Below are positions 8,840 through 18,125 of a stretch of 64,000 nt of DNA, piece by piece. Source of the DNA: Staphylococcus hyicus (lineage in GTDB: Bacteria > Bacillota > Bacilli > Staphylococcales > Staphylococcaceae); the NCBI RefSeq assembly GCF_000816085.1, contig NZ_CP008747.1, positions 2,108,001 through 2,172,000 of the forward strand. Reading direction: 5' to 3'. Positions within the stretch are counted from its first letter, which is position 1. Every line of letters starts with the position of its first letter. The notes beneath the pieces were generated by a model, which was given only the letters and a program-made list of their open reading frames with translations, was not told where the DNA came from and did not search any database. The position numbers and the translations under genes were made by a program.

Positions 8840-8880
8840 AATCAGACAACGTTAACGTTCGTAAACGATACGGTCTGATT
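8840..8880. terminator. Hairpin after the 94-aa membrane protein gene
   Basis: AATCAGAC (8840-8847) pairs with GTCTGATT (8873-8880) around a palindromic AACGTTAACGTT. It follows a minus-strand stop by 12 bp. The trailing T run is short, so termination is only probable. Confidence 0.45.
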
Positions 8881-8891
8881 AAACGAAAATA

Positions 8892-9176
8892 TTACGAATG
8901 CAATATTAGAAAAGCGTGTAGTATAGCAGCGAAAACACCTACTACAGCAAGTGTCATACAAAGTAATAAAACGCATATTTTACCATACTTCAATAAAAAT
9001 GCGATAAATGTAGCAATAACATGATAGACCATAAACACCCCTGTTATAGCAACAAACCATATTAATTGTGGCGAGAATAACACGATTATCATCAACATGA
9101 TTGCAAATATGACATAAGGTAACGCAATCATATTGCGCATAAATATAAACTGTTGGCGTTTCGAATCATGAGCCAT
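8892..9176 (-). CDS. Small membrane protein, unknown function
   Basis: 94 aa with three hydrophobic segments and a short basic N-terminus (MAHDSKRQQF). AAGGAG sits 8 bp before the ATG. No family recognised. It is 22 bp downstream of the aldo/keto reductase on the same strand and probably co-transcribed with it. Confidence 0.65.
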   Translation of the reverse strand: MAHDSKRQQFIFMRNMIALPYVIFAIMLMIIVLFSPQLIWFVAITGVFMVYHVIATFIAFLLKYGKICVLLLCMTLAVVGVFAAILHAFLILHS

Positions 9177-9198
9177 TTTTCATTCTCCTTTTTGTATC

Positions 9199-10107
9199 TT
9201 AGGGTATATCATAGCCTTGGGCAGCAGTATAAATATCGAACCAATCCTGGTCATTTAACGTAATATTCAACCCTTGAATCGCGTGATCAATTCGTTCAAT
9301 TTGATGCGTCCCTAAAATAGGTAAAATAGACGCTGGGTGTTTGCTAAACCATGCAACAATGATAGCTTCCACTTTTGTATGGTAGCGTGTTGCGAGGCGC
9401 TCTAATACAGGAAACACTCGTGTTGCTTTTTCATCATTCATATCAAAGAGTTTTCCACCTGCAAAAGGCCCCCAAGCCATTAAAGTCACATCATCTTTAT
9501 ACATATCATCAATCGTTCCATCATGAAATGCATTTAGATGATAAGGGGATATTTCAACTTGATTTACCGCTATATGAAAGCGATCATCTTTTAAACAATC
9601 ATTAAGCAATTCATACTGTGATCGTCTAAAGTTAGATACGCCAAACGATTTCACTTTACCCGCGTTGACTAAATCTTGTAACGCTTCCGTTATCTCACAC
9701 GGTTTCATTAAAGGCGATGGCCGATGAATAAGTAAAGTGTCTATATAATCTACACCAAAATTTTGTAATGATTGGTTAACAGAACGTTGAATATGCTTTT
9801 TGCTTAAATCATATCGGTGTGCAGTTTGGTTTGGATACATATCATTCGGCTGTACAATACCGCACTTCGTTACTATTTCAATTTCATCTCTTATTTGAGG
9901 TGATAACTTTAATGCATCTCCAAACTTGCGTTCAACCGTGTATTTGCCATAGATGTCGGCATGATCCATTGTAGTAATACCACGTTCAACCAACTGATGA
10001 ATATACGTGTTTAATTGTTGAGTCGACATATGCCAACGATCGGCACGATAAAATCCTTGAATAATTTTAGAATAAGACACGTGTTGGTTTATCGCTATTT
10101 TTTCCAC
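9199..10107 (-). CDS. Aldo/keto reductase (YdhF-like)
   Basis: 302 aa cytoplasmic NADPH-dependent oxidoreductase with a TIM-barrel fold. The AKR catalytic set is visible: the Asp in the DHADIYGKY region with its Tyr, a central Lys (VTKCG), and the GVSNFRRSQ and ILPILGTHQ motifs. The length is standard. It starts with GTG, preceded by GGGGGG at 6-7 bp. The physiological substrate cannot be told from the sequence. It lies between the CobW GTPase gene and a small membrane protein gene, all on the minus strand. Confidence 0.85.
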   Translation of the reverse strand: MEKIAINQHVSYSKIIQGFYRADRWHMSTQQLNTYIHQLVERGITTMDHADIYGKYTVERKFGDALKLSPQIRDEIEIVTKCGIVQPNDMYPNQTAHRYDLSKKHIQRSVNQSLQNFGVDYIDTLLIHRPSPLMKPCEITEALQDLVNAGKVKSFGVSNFRRSQYELLNDCLKDDRFHIAVNQVEISPYHLNAFHDGTIDDMYKDDVTLMAWGPFAGGKLFDMNDEKATRVFPVLERLATRYHTKVEAIIVAWFSKHPASILPILGTHQIERIDHAIQGLNITLNDQDWFDIYTAAQGYDIP

Positions 10108-10129
10108 ATTGAGCCCCCCACTTTATCTA

Positions 10130-11050
10130 TTAGCTAAATTGTAACATATCTAACTGATTTCTTAATTTTACTTTATCTAAATGCTCTCCAATAAATACAA
10201 GTGTCAACGGTAGATTACTATCGCCAATATTTTCTATTGAAGGTACTGGTGGCGCATATTGAAAAGCCATTGTGTTCTGCGATTGCCCTCTAAATTTAAT
10301 AAATCCTTTTACTCTATGTATTGTTTCAGGGAACTTTAAAACAAAAGTGACAAACGCTTCTTGATCAATTGGTCCTTGGAATGTATATGTTAAACTTTGA
10401 AAAATTGGATGTCCTTGTGTTTGAGAAAAAGATTTTTGGGTAGTGTTATCATAAACTAGCGTCTGTGATAATTCACCATATGACGTTAAAATAATTTGAC
10501 TTTGTGGTGCATACTTTTGTGCCTCACGAACAATTTCTGATTGTTGTGCCTCATTTTTTAACACGTCTATTTTATTAATGATGATATAATGACTCGCACG
10601 CATTTGATCCTCAATCAGTTGTTGTTTCGCTACGCTAAAAGATGCTTTGTGACACATATCCAACGCTGAAACAATCGTAATCACAAGTGGAGAGAAAACT
10701 CGATTTGAAATTAAAGGATCCTCACATGCCATAAGCATATCAATAGGATTTGCGATGCCTGTCGCTTCAATTACGATGTGTTCTATTTGATTATGTGCGA
10801 TTAAATGGTGTATGGTACTCACGAGTTCAGTTTGCAAATCGCAACAAACACAACCATGCATTAACGACACCTTATGATGGATATGGTCCAAAAGTTGACT
10901 ATCCATATCAAAGTTACCGAATTCATTAACAATAAGCGCAACTTTCTCATCGTTTTTTAATATTTGGGGCATATACTTACTTAGGAATGTGGTTTTTCCG
11001 CTCCCTAAAAAACCATTTACAATTGTAATTTTTGTTTTATTATTTAACAT
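10130..11050 (-). CDS. CobW/COG0523-family GTPase (metallochaperone)
   Basis: 306 aa. Walker A GFLGSGKTT is at residues 13-21, the metal-binding CXCC motif at C67/C69/C70, a Walker B-like EATGIANP follows, and NKID specifies guanine. A CobW C-terminal domain completes the protein. Family members insert or buffer Zn, Co or Fe. I see no Zur-type palindrome upstream, so zinc regulation is not supported here. It starts 220 bp from the divergent mgrA gene. Confidence 0.85.
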   Translation of the reverse strand: MLNNKTKITIVNGFLGSGKTTFLSKYMPQILKNDEKVALIVNEFGNFDMDSQLLDHIHHKVSLMHGCVCCDLQTELVSTIHHLIAHNQIEHIVIEATGIANPIDMLMACEDPLISNRVFSPLVITIVSALDMCHKASFSVAKQQLIEDQMRASHYIIINKIDVLKNEAQQSEIVREAQKYAPQSQIILTSYGELSQTLVYDNTTQKSFSQTQGHPIFQSLTYTFQGPIDQEAFVTFVLKFPETIHRVKGFIKFRGQSQNTMAFQYAPPVPSIENIGDSNLPLTLVFIGEHLDKVKLRNQLDMLQFS

Positions 11051-11177
11051 AAAATCTAACCTTTCTCTTAAATAAGCAACAAATTTTCGACAATGTATGT
11101 GTAAATCTGTCTTTTAGCTTGATAAAGTGTGTAGAATCTTCTAAAATTACTGCATGCTTTATTTTTAGCATAGCATA

Positions 11178-11247
11178 GATTTAAGTTGAGCGACTTAAAT
11201 CCACTCAATTATGGACGGATTCCCATCCGTGAGAGAGAAATACGGAT
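11178..11247 (+). promoter_or_regulatory. mgrA leader with hairpins
   Basis: A perfect 9-bp inverted repeat GATTTAAGT / ACTTAAATC (11178-11186, 11193-11201) is followed by ACGGAT (11215-11220), TCCC, ATCCGT (11225-11230) and a second ACGGAT (11242-11247). ATCCGT can pair with either flanking ACGGAT, giving two exclusive hairpins; the second would sit 8 nt before the CTGGAGG ribosome site. In S. aureus the mgrA leader is a target of RNAIII; whether this sequence serves the same role is inference. Confidence 0.5.
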
Positions 11248-11270
11248 AGAATGTCTGGAGGAAAAATATT

Positions 11271-11708
11271 ATGTCTGATCATCTTAATTTAAAAGAGCAA
11301 GTATGTTTTAGTTTGTATAACGCACAACGTCAAGTGAATCGTTATTATTCAAACAAAATTTTCAAAAAGTACAACTTAACGTATCCACAATTTCTTGTTT
11401 TAGAAATCCTTTGGAATCAGTCACCTGTTAATGTTAAAAAAGTTGTAACAGACCTTGCGTTAGATACAGGTACTGTCTCACCCTTATTGAAACGAATGGA
11501 GCAAATCGATTTAATTAAAAGAGAACGTTCTGAAATCGATCAACGTGAAGTATACGTACATCTTACTGAGAAAAGTGAAAGTATGAAACCCGAATTAGAA
11601 AATGCTTCTAAAACTGTTGCTGAGGCATCTTCACTTGATCCCGATGAAATCAAAGAATTGAACCGTTTACTTGATAAAATCATTACTGCTTTTAGTGAAT
11701 CAAAATAA
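11271..11708 (+). CDS. mgrA: Global regulator MgrA (MarR family)
   Basis: 145 aa, nearly identical in layout to S. aureus MgrA (147 aa). The winged helix covers about residues 35-105 ([13 protein letters not shown] recognition helix), and the redox-sensing Cys12 lies in the N-terminal dimer region ([10 protein letters not shown]). It regulates efflux pumps, autolysis and virulence genes, responding to oxidation. CTGGAGG precedes the ATG. norA and abcA, both known MgrA targets in S. aureus, are in this window. It is monocistronic, ending before a tRNA-like remnant and a terminator. Confidence 0.95.
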   Translation: MSDHLNLKEQVCFSLYNAQRQVNRYYSNKIFKKYNLTYPQFLVLEILWNQSPVNVKKVVTDLALDTGTVSPLLKRMEQIDLIKRERSEIDQREVYVHLTEKSESMKPELENASKTVAEASSLDPDEIKELNRLLDKIITAFSESK

Positions 11709-11735
11709 TTGAGTGTACAGATTAACTTCAGTAAA

Positions 11736-11758
11736 GGTGTAGGTTCAAACCCTATTGC
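11736..11758 (+). other. Possible tRNA 3'-end remnant
   Basis: GTAGG-TTCAAAC-CCTAT forms a perfect 5-bp T-arm with a canonical 7-nt T-loop, followed by TGCACC like an acceptor 3' strand. No D-arm, anticodon arm or matching 5' acceptor strand is present upstream. It may be chance or an old tRNA fragment. Confidence 0.25.
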
Positions 11759-11865
11759 ACCCTATTCTAACTAAATGGATTAAAATTAGATTATTTAGCA
11801 TATATGTGCAGAAGATATCACGCTTCTCCCATCATAGTTAAAGCATGACACACTAAAACAATCAA

Positions 11866-11893
11866 AAGGGCTTGGACGTTCATCCAAGCCCTT
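11866..11893. terminator. Bidirectional terminator between mgrA and the cydC-like gene
   Basis: AAGGGCTTGGA (11866-11876) pairs perfectly with TCCAAGCCCTT (11883-11893), 6-nt loop. It lies between two convergent genes and can serve both. Confidence 0.85.
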
Positions 11894-11911
11894 CTTCCAT
11901 TTTGATTTCAT

Positions 11912-13573
11912 TTATGCATTAACGCTAAGTGACTCAGGGTCCACACGTGTTAATATGCCTTCTTCTATTTTATAAACAGCATCGAAATCACGTAATATAT
12001 CTAAGTTATGTGTAGCTACGATAAGTGTTTCTGCAGTATCATGAATTTGTTGCATTATATGCACTACCCTTTTGGCATCTATACCTTTTGTCGGCTCATC
12101 TAAAATCCATACAGGTGCTTGTTTTAACCATAGCCGTGCAATGGCCAACCTTTGAAATTCTCCCCCAGATAAAGCGTTTTTGTTTAATGTTACTTCTCTC
12201 GATAAAGGAATATGGTCTAATCCAACTTTTCTCAAAGCATTGAGACAGTCCACCTCATTACATGATGACAATAAATTATCTTTAACTGTCCCATCAAAGA
12301 ATTGCGCATCTTGTAGAAGAGGATTTACTTGTGTAAGCCAATGCGTTCGATGAAAATGAGGTTTACCCCCAATAGTCATATGACCTTTAGAAATCGGATA
12401 TAAACCCAATAAAATATTTAATAATGTCGTTTTTCCAGACCCAGATGTACCTAAAATGGCAATATGATCGCCTTTCTTAATATTAAGATGAACACCCTTT
12501 AAAGTCGCCCGTTGTTGTGTTGGAAATTGGTGATACACATTTTTTAGACAAAATAATGACGCGCGCATCTCAATTTGCTCTACTTCAATGCGATCCTTCC
12601 CTTCATCCAATTGCGCTACAGACATGACGTCATTTAATTGATGTGTGGCTTCATCAGTTTCACTTTTATAATATGCCACTTGGCTCATCATAACATGTTG
12701 TTCAAATAAGGTCAGTAGCATCAACACAATACTTGTAGCATAAACCGGATCAAATGTCCCCGCATTCACTTGTATGATAATTAAACACACGGAGCCCCAA
12801 ATCGCAATCATACTGATTATATTTAATACATATTGATAGACAATATGAAACATTTGTTCTTGATATTCTGCATTACTTAATGCCTCTTCTGTACGTAATA
12901 AGCGTCCCTCATAAGATTGATTTTGATTAAATCGCATCAATTCATCATATCCAAGAATATAATCAAAATAGCGATGCATGAGTTTTTGATAAGTGTCATC
13001 GATATCTTTTTTTATAACTGTTGCACGTTTTGCACTCAACCACGGAATCAACCATAACGATAAACTCATCACAATTAAAAGTGTGAGTGCATGCCAAACT
13101 GAAAAATACAATAATACACATATTGTGAGCCCACCCGTTAAACTCATGACAATTGGCGGGTAATAAACACGTAAATATATGTTTTGCAAAGCTTCAATTT
13201 GTGACACCATTCGTCCCAATAAATCACTCGTTTTAAATTGTCTAAAGACGTTTGGCACGATTGGAATTAGGGCTTGATAGAAATACACTCGAACATCACG
13301 CAACATCGTAAATGTTGCGCGATGTGAGAATAAGCGTTCATAATAGCGTGTCACTGCGCGCATAAAACCAAATAACTTTACTGTCACAATTAGCCCCATG
13401 AGTGCAAACAATGGCGCCCCTAGTGCACTCTCTGTAATCATATAACCACTTAAAAAAAACATAGCTAGGGCTACACTACTCCCTAAAACCCCTAAAATGA
13501 TAGCCAATATAATATCCCGATTCCATTTTATATTTAATGTGTGACTTAAATGATTGTTTTTGTCACGTTCCAT
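11912..13573 (-). CDS. cydC: ABC exporter subunit, CydC-like (TMD-NBD)
   Basis: 553 aa half-transporter: about six membrane helices in the first ~310 residues, then an ATPase domain with Walker A GTSGSGKTT, signature LSGGEFQR, Walker B VWILDEP and an H-loop (VATHN). It forms a heterodimer with the upstream CydD-like protein. In E. coli CydDC exports cysteine and glutathione to the periplasm and is needed for cytochrome bd; the staphylococcal pair is annotated by similarity only, and no cydAB genes are nearby. The upstream partner gene ends 68 bp before this one starts. Confidence 0.8.
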   Translation of the reverse strand: MERDKNNHLSHTLNIKWNRDIILAIILGVLGSSVALAMFFLSGYMITESALGAPLFALMGLIVTVKLFGFMRAVTRYYERLFSHRATFTMLRDVRVYFYQALIPIVPNVFRQFKTSDLLGRMVSQIEALQNIYLRVYYPPIVMSLTGGLTICVLLYFSVWHALTLLIVMSLSLWLIPWLSAKRATVIKKDIDDTYQKLMHRYFDYILGYDELMRFNQNQSYEGRLLRTEEALSNAEYQEQMFHIVYQYVLNIISMIAIWGSVCLIIIQVNAGTFDPVYATSIVLMLLTLFEQHVMMSQVAYYKSETDEATHQLNDVMSVAQLDEGKDRIEVEQIEMRASLFCLKNVYHQFPTQQRATLKGVHLNIKKGDHIAILGTSGSGKTTLLNILLGLYPISKGHMTIGGKPHFHRTHWLTQVNPLLQDAQFFDGTVKDNLLSSCNEVDCLNALRKVGLDHIPLSREVTLNKNALSGGEFQRLAIARLWLKQAPVWILDEPTKGIDAKRVVHIMQQIHDTAETLIVATHNLDILRDFDAVYKIEEGILTRVDPESLSVNA

Positions 13574-13641
13574 TAATGTGTCACCGCCTTAGTTACAACT
13601 ATAAATTTTATGCGTTAGATTATAATTTATTATCTATTGAT

Positions 13642-15246
13642 TTAAATCTCTGTAGTGATGTGGTGATCATCTTTCAATAATCGTCCATCTTCTATATACC
13701 AACGTCGATTAGCATGTGATAATGACGTGTGACGATGTGCAATTGTCACCTGTGTAATATGCGAAAAATGATATTGCAACACATGTTGGATTTGATGCGC
13801 TGTGCTACGATCTAAACCAGTTGTTGGTTCGTCTAAAATAATAAGATCCGGATTTAACATCAATACTCTGGCAAGTTCAATACGCCGCATTTCCCCTCCT
13901 GAGAGCATTTCGCCACCTTCTCCTATGCGTGTATGAATGCCTGCTTTAAATTGTTTGATTTTGTTTCCTAATGCAACTTCTTCAAGCACAGCTAAAATCG
14001 CGGTATCATCAACGTCTTTAAAAAGTGTGATATTTTCAGCAATTGTTGCATTAAAAATATAAGGGTTTTGTGATAAATAACCAATATTAACATGCTTTGA
14101 AAAGGTAATGTTTCCCTCTGTCACCTTGGATTCTCCTGAGAGTATCCGTACAAGTGTCGTTTTCCCAGCGCCACTCGGTCCTACAAGCGCAATATGGTCC
14201 CCCTCATTAATTTGTGCCTGGATGTCCTTAATTGCATATTTTGTCGTATTGGGATAGCGATAAGAGACCTTATGAAGGCATATTAAAGCAGATTGCGGCA
14301 TTATTTTTTGTGAAGCGACGGGGTCATTTGTCCCAGTTTGAAGAACATTTTGAATAATCTCACTCGCGCCTTCACTTTCTTTACCTACATGGAACGCTTG
14401 CCCTAAATCTTTAATCGCATTATAAAACTCAGGTGCTAGAATTAAAGCAATGACCGCAGTTAAAAAGGAAATGCGCTCGAATACAATTAAACTCAGCCCT
14501 ACTTCTAACGCCACGAGTCCGATACCTAGCATACTTATAAAATCAAGCATTAATCCAGATAAAAAGGCACTTTTTAAAATAATCATCGTTTTATCACGGA
14601 ATTGTGTACTTTCATACTCTATTTTTTGTATCGCTTGATCTGAACGTTGAAATAACTTTAAAGTGACTAAACCACGCGTTAAATTAACAAATCGTTGACT
14701 AAATTGATTTAAAAATGTCATTTGATTTTTCGCAGCATCACGTGTTTTCAAACCAAAAATAATATAAAACATCGGAATAAATGGTGCCGTTATAATCATG
14801 ATTATAGCTGTGGGTATATTGATAAAAAACATCGTTATAATGATACTCAACGGAATTAAAGTCGATTTAAACAGTTGTGGTAAATATGTTTTATAAAAAG
14901 GTAACATCTCTTTTAATGTTTCTGTCGCAATGGCAAGACGCGTCCCTACCGATTGATGCGTTTGTAATTGAAGTAATTGTCGACGTATCGTTCGTTTAAC
15001 ATGATCACTTAGACGTGCCCCTAGCCAATCGTTCAACATTAATAGTGTTGCTCTAAGTATCAATGCCACTCCTAAAATTACGAGTAGTGCTTGCCAATAA
15101 TGACTATGTTTTAATAATAATTCATTTAATATCATTGCAATCGTTACATTTTGGGTAATAATAACGAGAGCCAATGTAATATTTGTCACACTTAAAAGCA
15201 GTGCAAAATGCTTGTATTGTTTCAACCAACTGTGAAGCCACTTCAT
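13642..15246 (-). CDS. cydD: ABC exporter subunit, CydD-like (TMD-NBD)
   Basis: 534 aa half-transporter with a six-helix membrane domain (to about residue 310) and an ATPase domain: Walker A GPSGAGKTT, signature LSGGEMRR, Walker B LIILDEPT, H-loop TIAHRH. It pairs with the following CydC-like subunit, and both ATP sites look intact. The thiol-export role is inferred from the family. It is the first gene of a two-gene minus-strand operon that faces uppP across a 246-bp region holding both promoters. Confidence 0.8.
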   Translation of the reverse strand: MKWLHSWLKQYKHFALLLSVTNITLALVIITQNVTIAMILNELLLKHSHYWQALLVILGVALILRATLLMLNDWLGARLSDHVKRTIRRQLLQLQTHQSVGTRLAIATETLKEMLPFYKTYLPQLFKSTLIPLSIIITMFFINIPTAIIMIITAPFIPMFYIIFGLKTRDAAKNQMTFLNQFSQRFVNLTRGLVTLKLFQRSDQAIQKIEYESTQFRDKTMIILKSAFLSGLMLDFISMLGIGLVALEVGLSLIVFERISFLTAVIALILAPEFYNAIKDLGQAFHVGKESEGASEIIQNVLQTGTNDPVASQKIMPQSALICLHKVSYRYPNTTKYAIKDIQAQINEGDHIALVGPSGAGKTTLVRILSGESKVTEGNITFSKHVNIGYLSQNPYIFNATIAENITLFKDVDDTAILAVLEEVALGNKIKQFKAGIHTRIGEGGEMLSGGEMRRIELARVLMLNPDLIILDEPTTGLDRSTAHQIQHVLQYHFSHITQVTIAHRHTSLSHANRRWYIEDGRLLKDDHHITTEI

Positions 15247-15492
15247 ATTATCCGTCCTTTACATTTACGTGAATGCTTTTCAGTTTACTTACTATTATTA
15301 CTAGTATATAGGGTTGCATTTTTTCATGCATTTGAAGAAACCTTTTTTTATTTAAAGTTGTGACAGTTTGTTTACAAGCAACGCACTCATACTTTGGACT
15401 TATCATATTGCTATATTAAGACATGCTTATTAAGATATGCTATGATATGCTAAGTTATAAAGTAAAAATTAAACATAAAGAGGGTTAATGTT

Positions 15493-16347
15493 ATGCTATT
15501 TTTGGAATTGCTTAAGGCATTAGTGCTTGGTATTGTTGAAGGTTTAACAGAATTTGCACCTGTTTCTTCAACAGGCCATATGATTTTAGTTGATGATATG
15601 TGGTTAAAATCCACACAATTTTTAGGTTCTGAATCTGCCTTTACATTTAAAGTGGTGATTCAATTAGGATCCGTTTTTGCTGCAGCTTGGGTATTTAGGC
15701 ATAAATATTTTGAAATGCTTCACATTGGAAAATATGCCCCAGAAGTGCAAAAAGGTCGTCGTTCAAAACCTCGACGTTTAAAAATCACGCACATTTTAGT
15801 AGGGATGATTCCAGCGGGTATTTTAGGGGTATTATTTGACGACTTTATTGAAAAACATCTCTTTAGCGTACCAACCGTATTAATCGGATTATTTTTAGGT
15901 GCGATTTATATGATTATCGCTGATAAATTTAGCCGGGGGGTACGTAATCCTAAAAATGTAGATGAAATTAATTATTTCCAAGCATTTGTTATTGGGCTTT
16001 CTCAAGCCATTGCGATGTGGCCTGGATTTTCCCGTTCAGGGTCTACCATCTCTACAGGGGTATTAATGAAAATGGATCATAAATCCGCATCAGATTTCAC
16101 ATTTATGATGGCTGTACCAATCATGATGGCTGCGAGTGGTTTGTCTTTATTAAAAAACTTTAGTTATATTCATTTATCACACATTCCATTTTATATTATT
16201 GGTTTTCTTGCAGCATTTATTTTTGGTTTATTATCTATTAAATTATTCCTATCGTTAATACAGCGTGTCAAATTACTGCCATTTGCAATTTATCGAATCG
16301 TTCTTGTTGTTGTCATTGCAGTAGTTTATTATGGCATCATAAAATAA
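15493..16347 (+). CDS. uppP: Undecaprenyl-diphosphatase
   Basis: 284 aa integral membrane enzyme (BacA/UppP family) that dephosphorylates undecaprenyl pyrophosphate, recycling the lipid carrier for peptidoglycan and teichoic acid synthesis; over-expression gives bacitracin resistance. The two family motifs are present: GLTEFAPVSSTGHM (about residues 17-30) and the PGFSRSGSTIS segment near residue 177. About eight membrane helices. GAGGG lies upstream of the ATG and a strong terminator follows. Monocistronic. Confidence 0.95.
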   Translation: MLFLELLKALVLGIVEGLTEFAPVSSTGHMILVDDMWLKSTQFLGSESAFTFKVVIQLGSVFAAAWVFRHKYFEMLHIGKYAPEVQKGRRSKPRRLKITHILVGMIPAGILGVLFDDFIEKHLFSVPTVLIGLFLGAIYMIIADKFSRGVRNPKNVDEINYFQAFVIGLSQAIAMWPGFSRSGSTISTGVLMKMDHKSASDFTFMMAVPIMMAASGLSLLKNFSYIHLSHIPFYIIGFLAAFIFGLLSIKLFLSLIQRVKLLPFAIYRIVLVVVIAVVYYGIIK

Positions 16348-16360
16348 ACATTTCCTCACA

Positions 16361-16396
16361 AACCAACGCTCAACTTCTGAATGCGTTGGTTTTTTA
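16361..16396 (+). terminator. uppP terminator
   Basis: AACCAACGC (16361-16369) pairs with GCGTTGGTT (16383-16391), followed by six T. Confidence 0.9.
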
Positions 16397-16541
16397 TTCC
16401 CTATGCACACGCATACGCTCTATTCCATTACTTTAATCAACGCAATTTTAATCCTCCTTATTATTTTTAAGTTTCATTTAATGTTTATTTTTATCCGAAT
16501 CATTTAATATATCAATATAAATAAATTTGAAAGGTGAACGT

Positions 16542-17189
16542 ATGACTCCACTATGCAAGTTTTTCGCTGATGACTTTACAGTTACAAAAGCACCTTATGG
16601 ACAAGCATTGGTTAAAGGATTACTCTTTGCGATATTGTTAATCTTTGGGTTTGAGATTAGTAACTATACCCCTCAGCATGCGATATGGGCACTCATTTCA
16701 TTTATTTTAATATGTACCATCCTTTTCATCATGCAACGTTTTGGCATTAAATTATTGTCATTTCAAGTATTAAAATCAGGCGATTGGCTTTTAGTCATCA
16801 TGTCGCTGTTATTTATGCTCGGTTTAGATAGTCTCTTCGACCACTTTATAGATGCCAATAACAAAAATGATGCAAGTATTGACGCGGATTTCAAAGATGT
16901 TCCTACTTGGGCAGCAATTTTTAGTCTTGCGATTATTCCTGCTGTAACTGAAGAAATTGTGATGCGTGGAATTATGATGCGTGTATTTTTTAGAAATCAT
17001 TTATTTATAGGCATGATAGTGTCCAGCCTCATATTTGCGTGGCTACATGAAGCAGATTCATTAATTGGGTATCTCCCATACTTTTATGCCGGCATAATTT
17101 TTGCACTCGTATATTTAAAAACGAAACGAATAGAAGCAGCCATACTTGTGCATTTCTTTAACAACTTATTGAGTACACTTTTTATTTAA
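16542..17189 (+). CDS. CPBP-family intramembrane metalloprotease
   Basis: 215 aa with about six membrane helices. The signature TEEIVMRGIMMR and the downstream AWLHEADS and HFFNNL (His) elements mark a CPBP/Abi protease. The ATG at 16542 is chosen because AAAGGTGA lies about 6 bp upstream; a TTG further up is inside that ribosome site. It is the second CPBP protein in the window (the other at 6.8 kb) and the two are only distantly alike. The substrate is unknown. DoxX follows 31 bp later on the same strand. Confidence 0.8.
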   Translation: MTPLCKFFADDFTVTKAPYGQALVKGLLFAILLIFGFEISNYTPQHAIWALISFILICTILFIMQRFGIKLLSFQVLKSGDWLLVIMSLLFMLGLDSLFDHFIDANNKNDASIDADFKDVPTWAAIFSLAIIPAVTEEIVMRGIMMRVFFRNHLFIGMIVSSLIFAWLHEADSLIGYLPYFYAGIIFALVYLKTKRIEAAILVHFFNNLLSTLFI

Positions 17190-17220
17190 ATAAATCATAT
17201 TTCGAGAAAGGATGTTCATT

Positions 17221-17577
17221 ATGAAACTAGGTATGTTATTAATACGTTGGATGCTTGCGACTTCTTTTTTAGTACATGGCACATTAAAATTTGTTGATTT
17301 AGATGGTACGATTCACTTTTTAGGATCGCTTGGCTTACCACCTACTATAGCTGTCTTAATGTCTATTGGTGAGGTCGTAGGGGGTGTCATGCTGATTGCA
17401 GGTATTTTAACGCCATATGTAAACGTGTTTTATATTAGCGTGATGTTAGGTTCTATTTTCACATTAAAATTAAGTCGCGGTTATGTGAGCGGTTTTGAAT
17501 TTGAAATTATTCATATCGTGATGAACTTAGCTTGTATCTGCAGTTATAAATGGAATAAATGGATACAATTTTATTGA
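17221..17577 (+). CDS. DoxX-family membrane protein
   Basis: 118 aa with four membrane helices and the DoxX-like pattern LVHGTLKF...LGLPPTIAVLMSIGEVVGG. Family members associate with oxidoreductases and redox defence, but the role here is unknown. I choose the second ATG because AAAGGA is then 8 bp upstream, whereas the first overlaps the ribosome site. Probably co-transcribed with the CPBP gene upstream. Confidence 0.75.
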   Translation: MKLGMLLIRWMLATSFLVHGTLKFVDLDGTIHFLGSLGLPPTIAVLMSIGEVVGGVMLIAGILTPYVNVFYISVMLGSIFTLKLSRGYVSGFEFEIIHIVMNLACICSYKWNKWIQFY

Positions 17578-18125
17578 TATCTTCACCGATAAAAGGGTAG
17601 GACATCAATCATTTCAATTTTTGATTGTTACTAACACCTCGCTTATATGGGAGTATTACAGAAAGCTGACTAGGTACATACGCACTTCAGTCAGCTACTG
17701 CCTTCAATATTGAAAAAGCTAATATCGTGTAGTTATCTCATGCTCAAATAAGATTATTTGTTTTGACCTAATGCTTTAGAAGTTTCTGCTAAGAATTAAT
17801 CAAAACGTTGTTTTTAACCCATCATATCTTTACATCTTGATGGCTTGGATAGTTGATAAGAATAATTTTAATAGCCAATAAAATTCATAAAATTGAATTT
17901 TGTTGGTTTTTTTATTAGCGTAGCTACTATATCCTAGACGTTTTTACCCTTCATTTGTGACTTTAATGTTTCCTCTCTCTCACTCGTTTCGCACATTTAA
18001 TTTTAGTCCCCCAAAGCGCGTATTCCTCCCCATGTTTTCCCGCCTTATGGATTGTATTGTGCGTTTATATTCTAGTATCATAGGGTAAAAGGACTTAAGT
18101 ATATTCTTAAATGGAGGCAACGTGC
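17578..18125 (+). other. Gene-free region with hairpin and orphan terminator
   Basis: 548 bp without a convincing ORF. AGCTGACT (17664-17671) pairs with AGTCAGCT (17689-17696). An imperfect hairpin starting AGCCAATAAAATTCA at 17874 and ending in seven T at about 17915 looks like an intrinsic terminator lying 300 bp beyond the DoxX stop. This may be a small RNA, a long 3' UTR or a degenerate intergenic repeat of the kind common in staphylococci. Confidence 0.4.
17874..17915 (+). terminator. Orphan intrinsic terminator
   Basis: Stem from AGCCAATAAAATTCA against TTGAATTTTGTTGGT with one G-U pair and a 5-nt loop, followed by a T7 run. No coding gene ends nearby. Confidence 0.65.

Noticed and set aside
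10130-11110. Zur box for the CobW GTPase
   Set aside because: No AT-rich palindrome of the Zur type found upstream; zinc control not supported.
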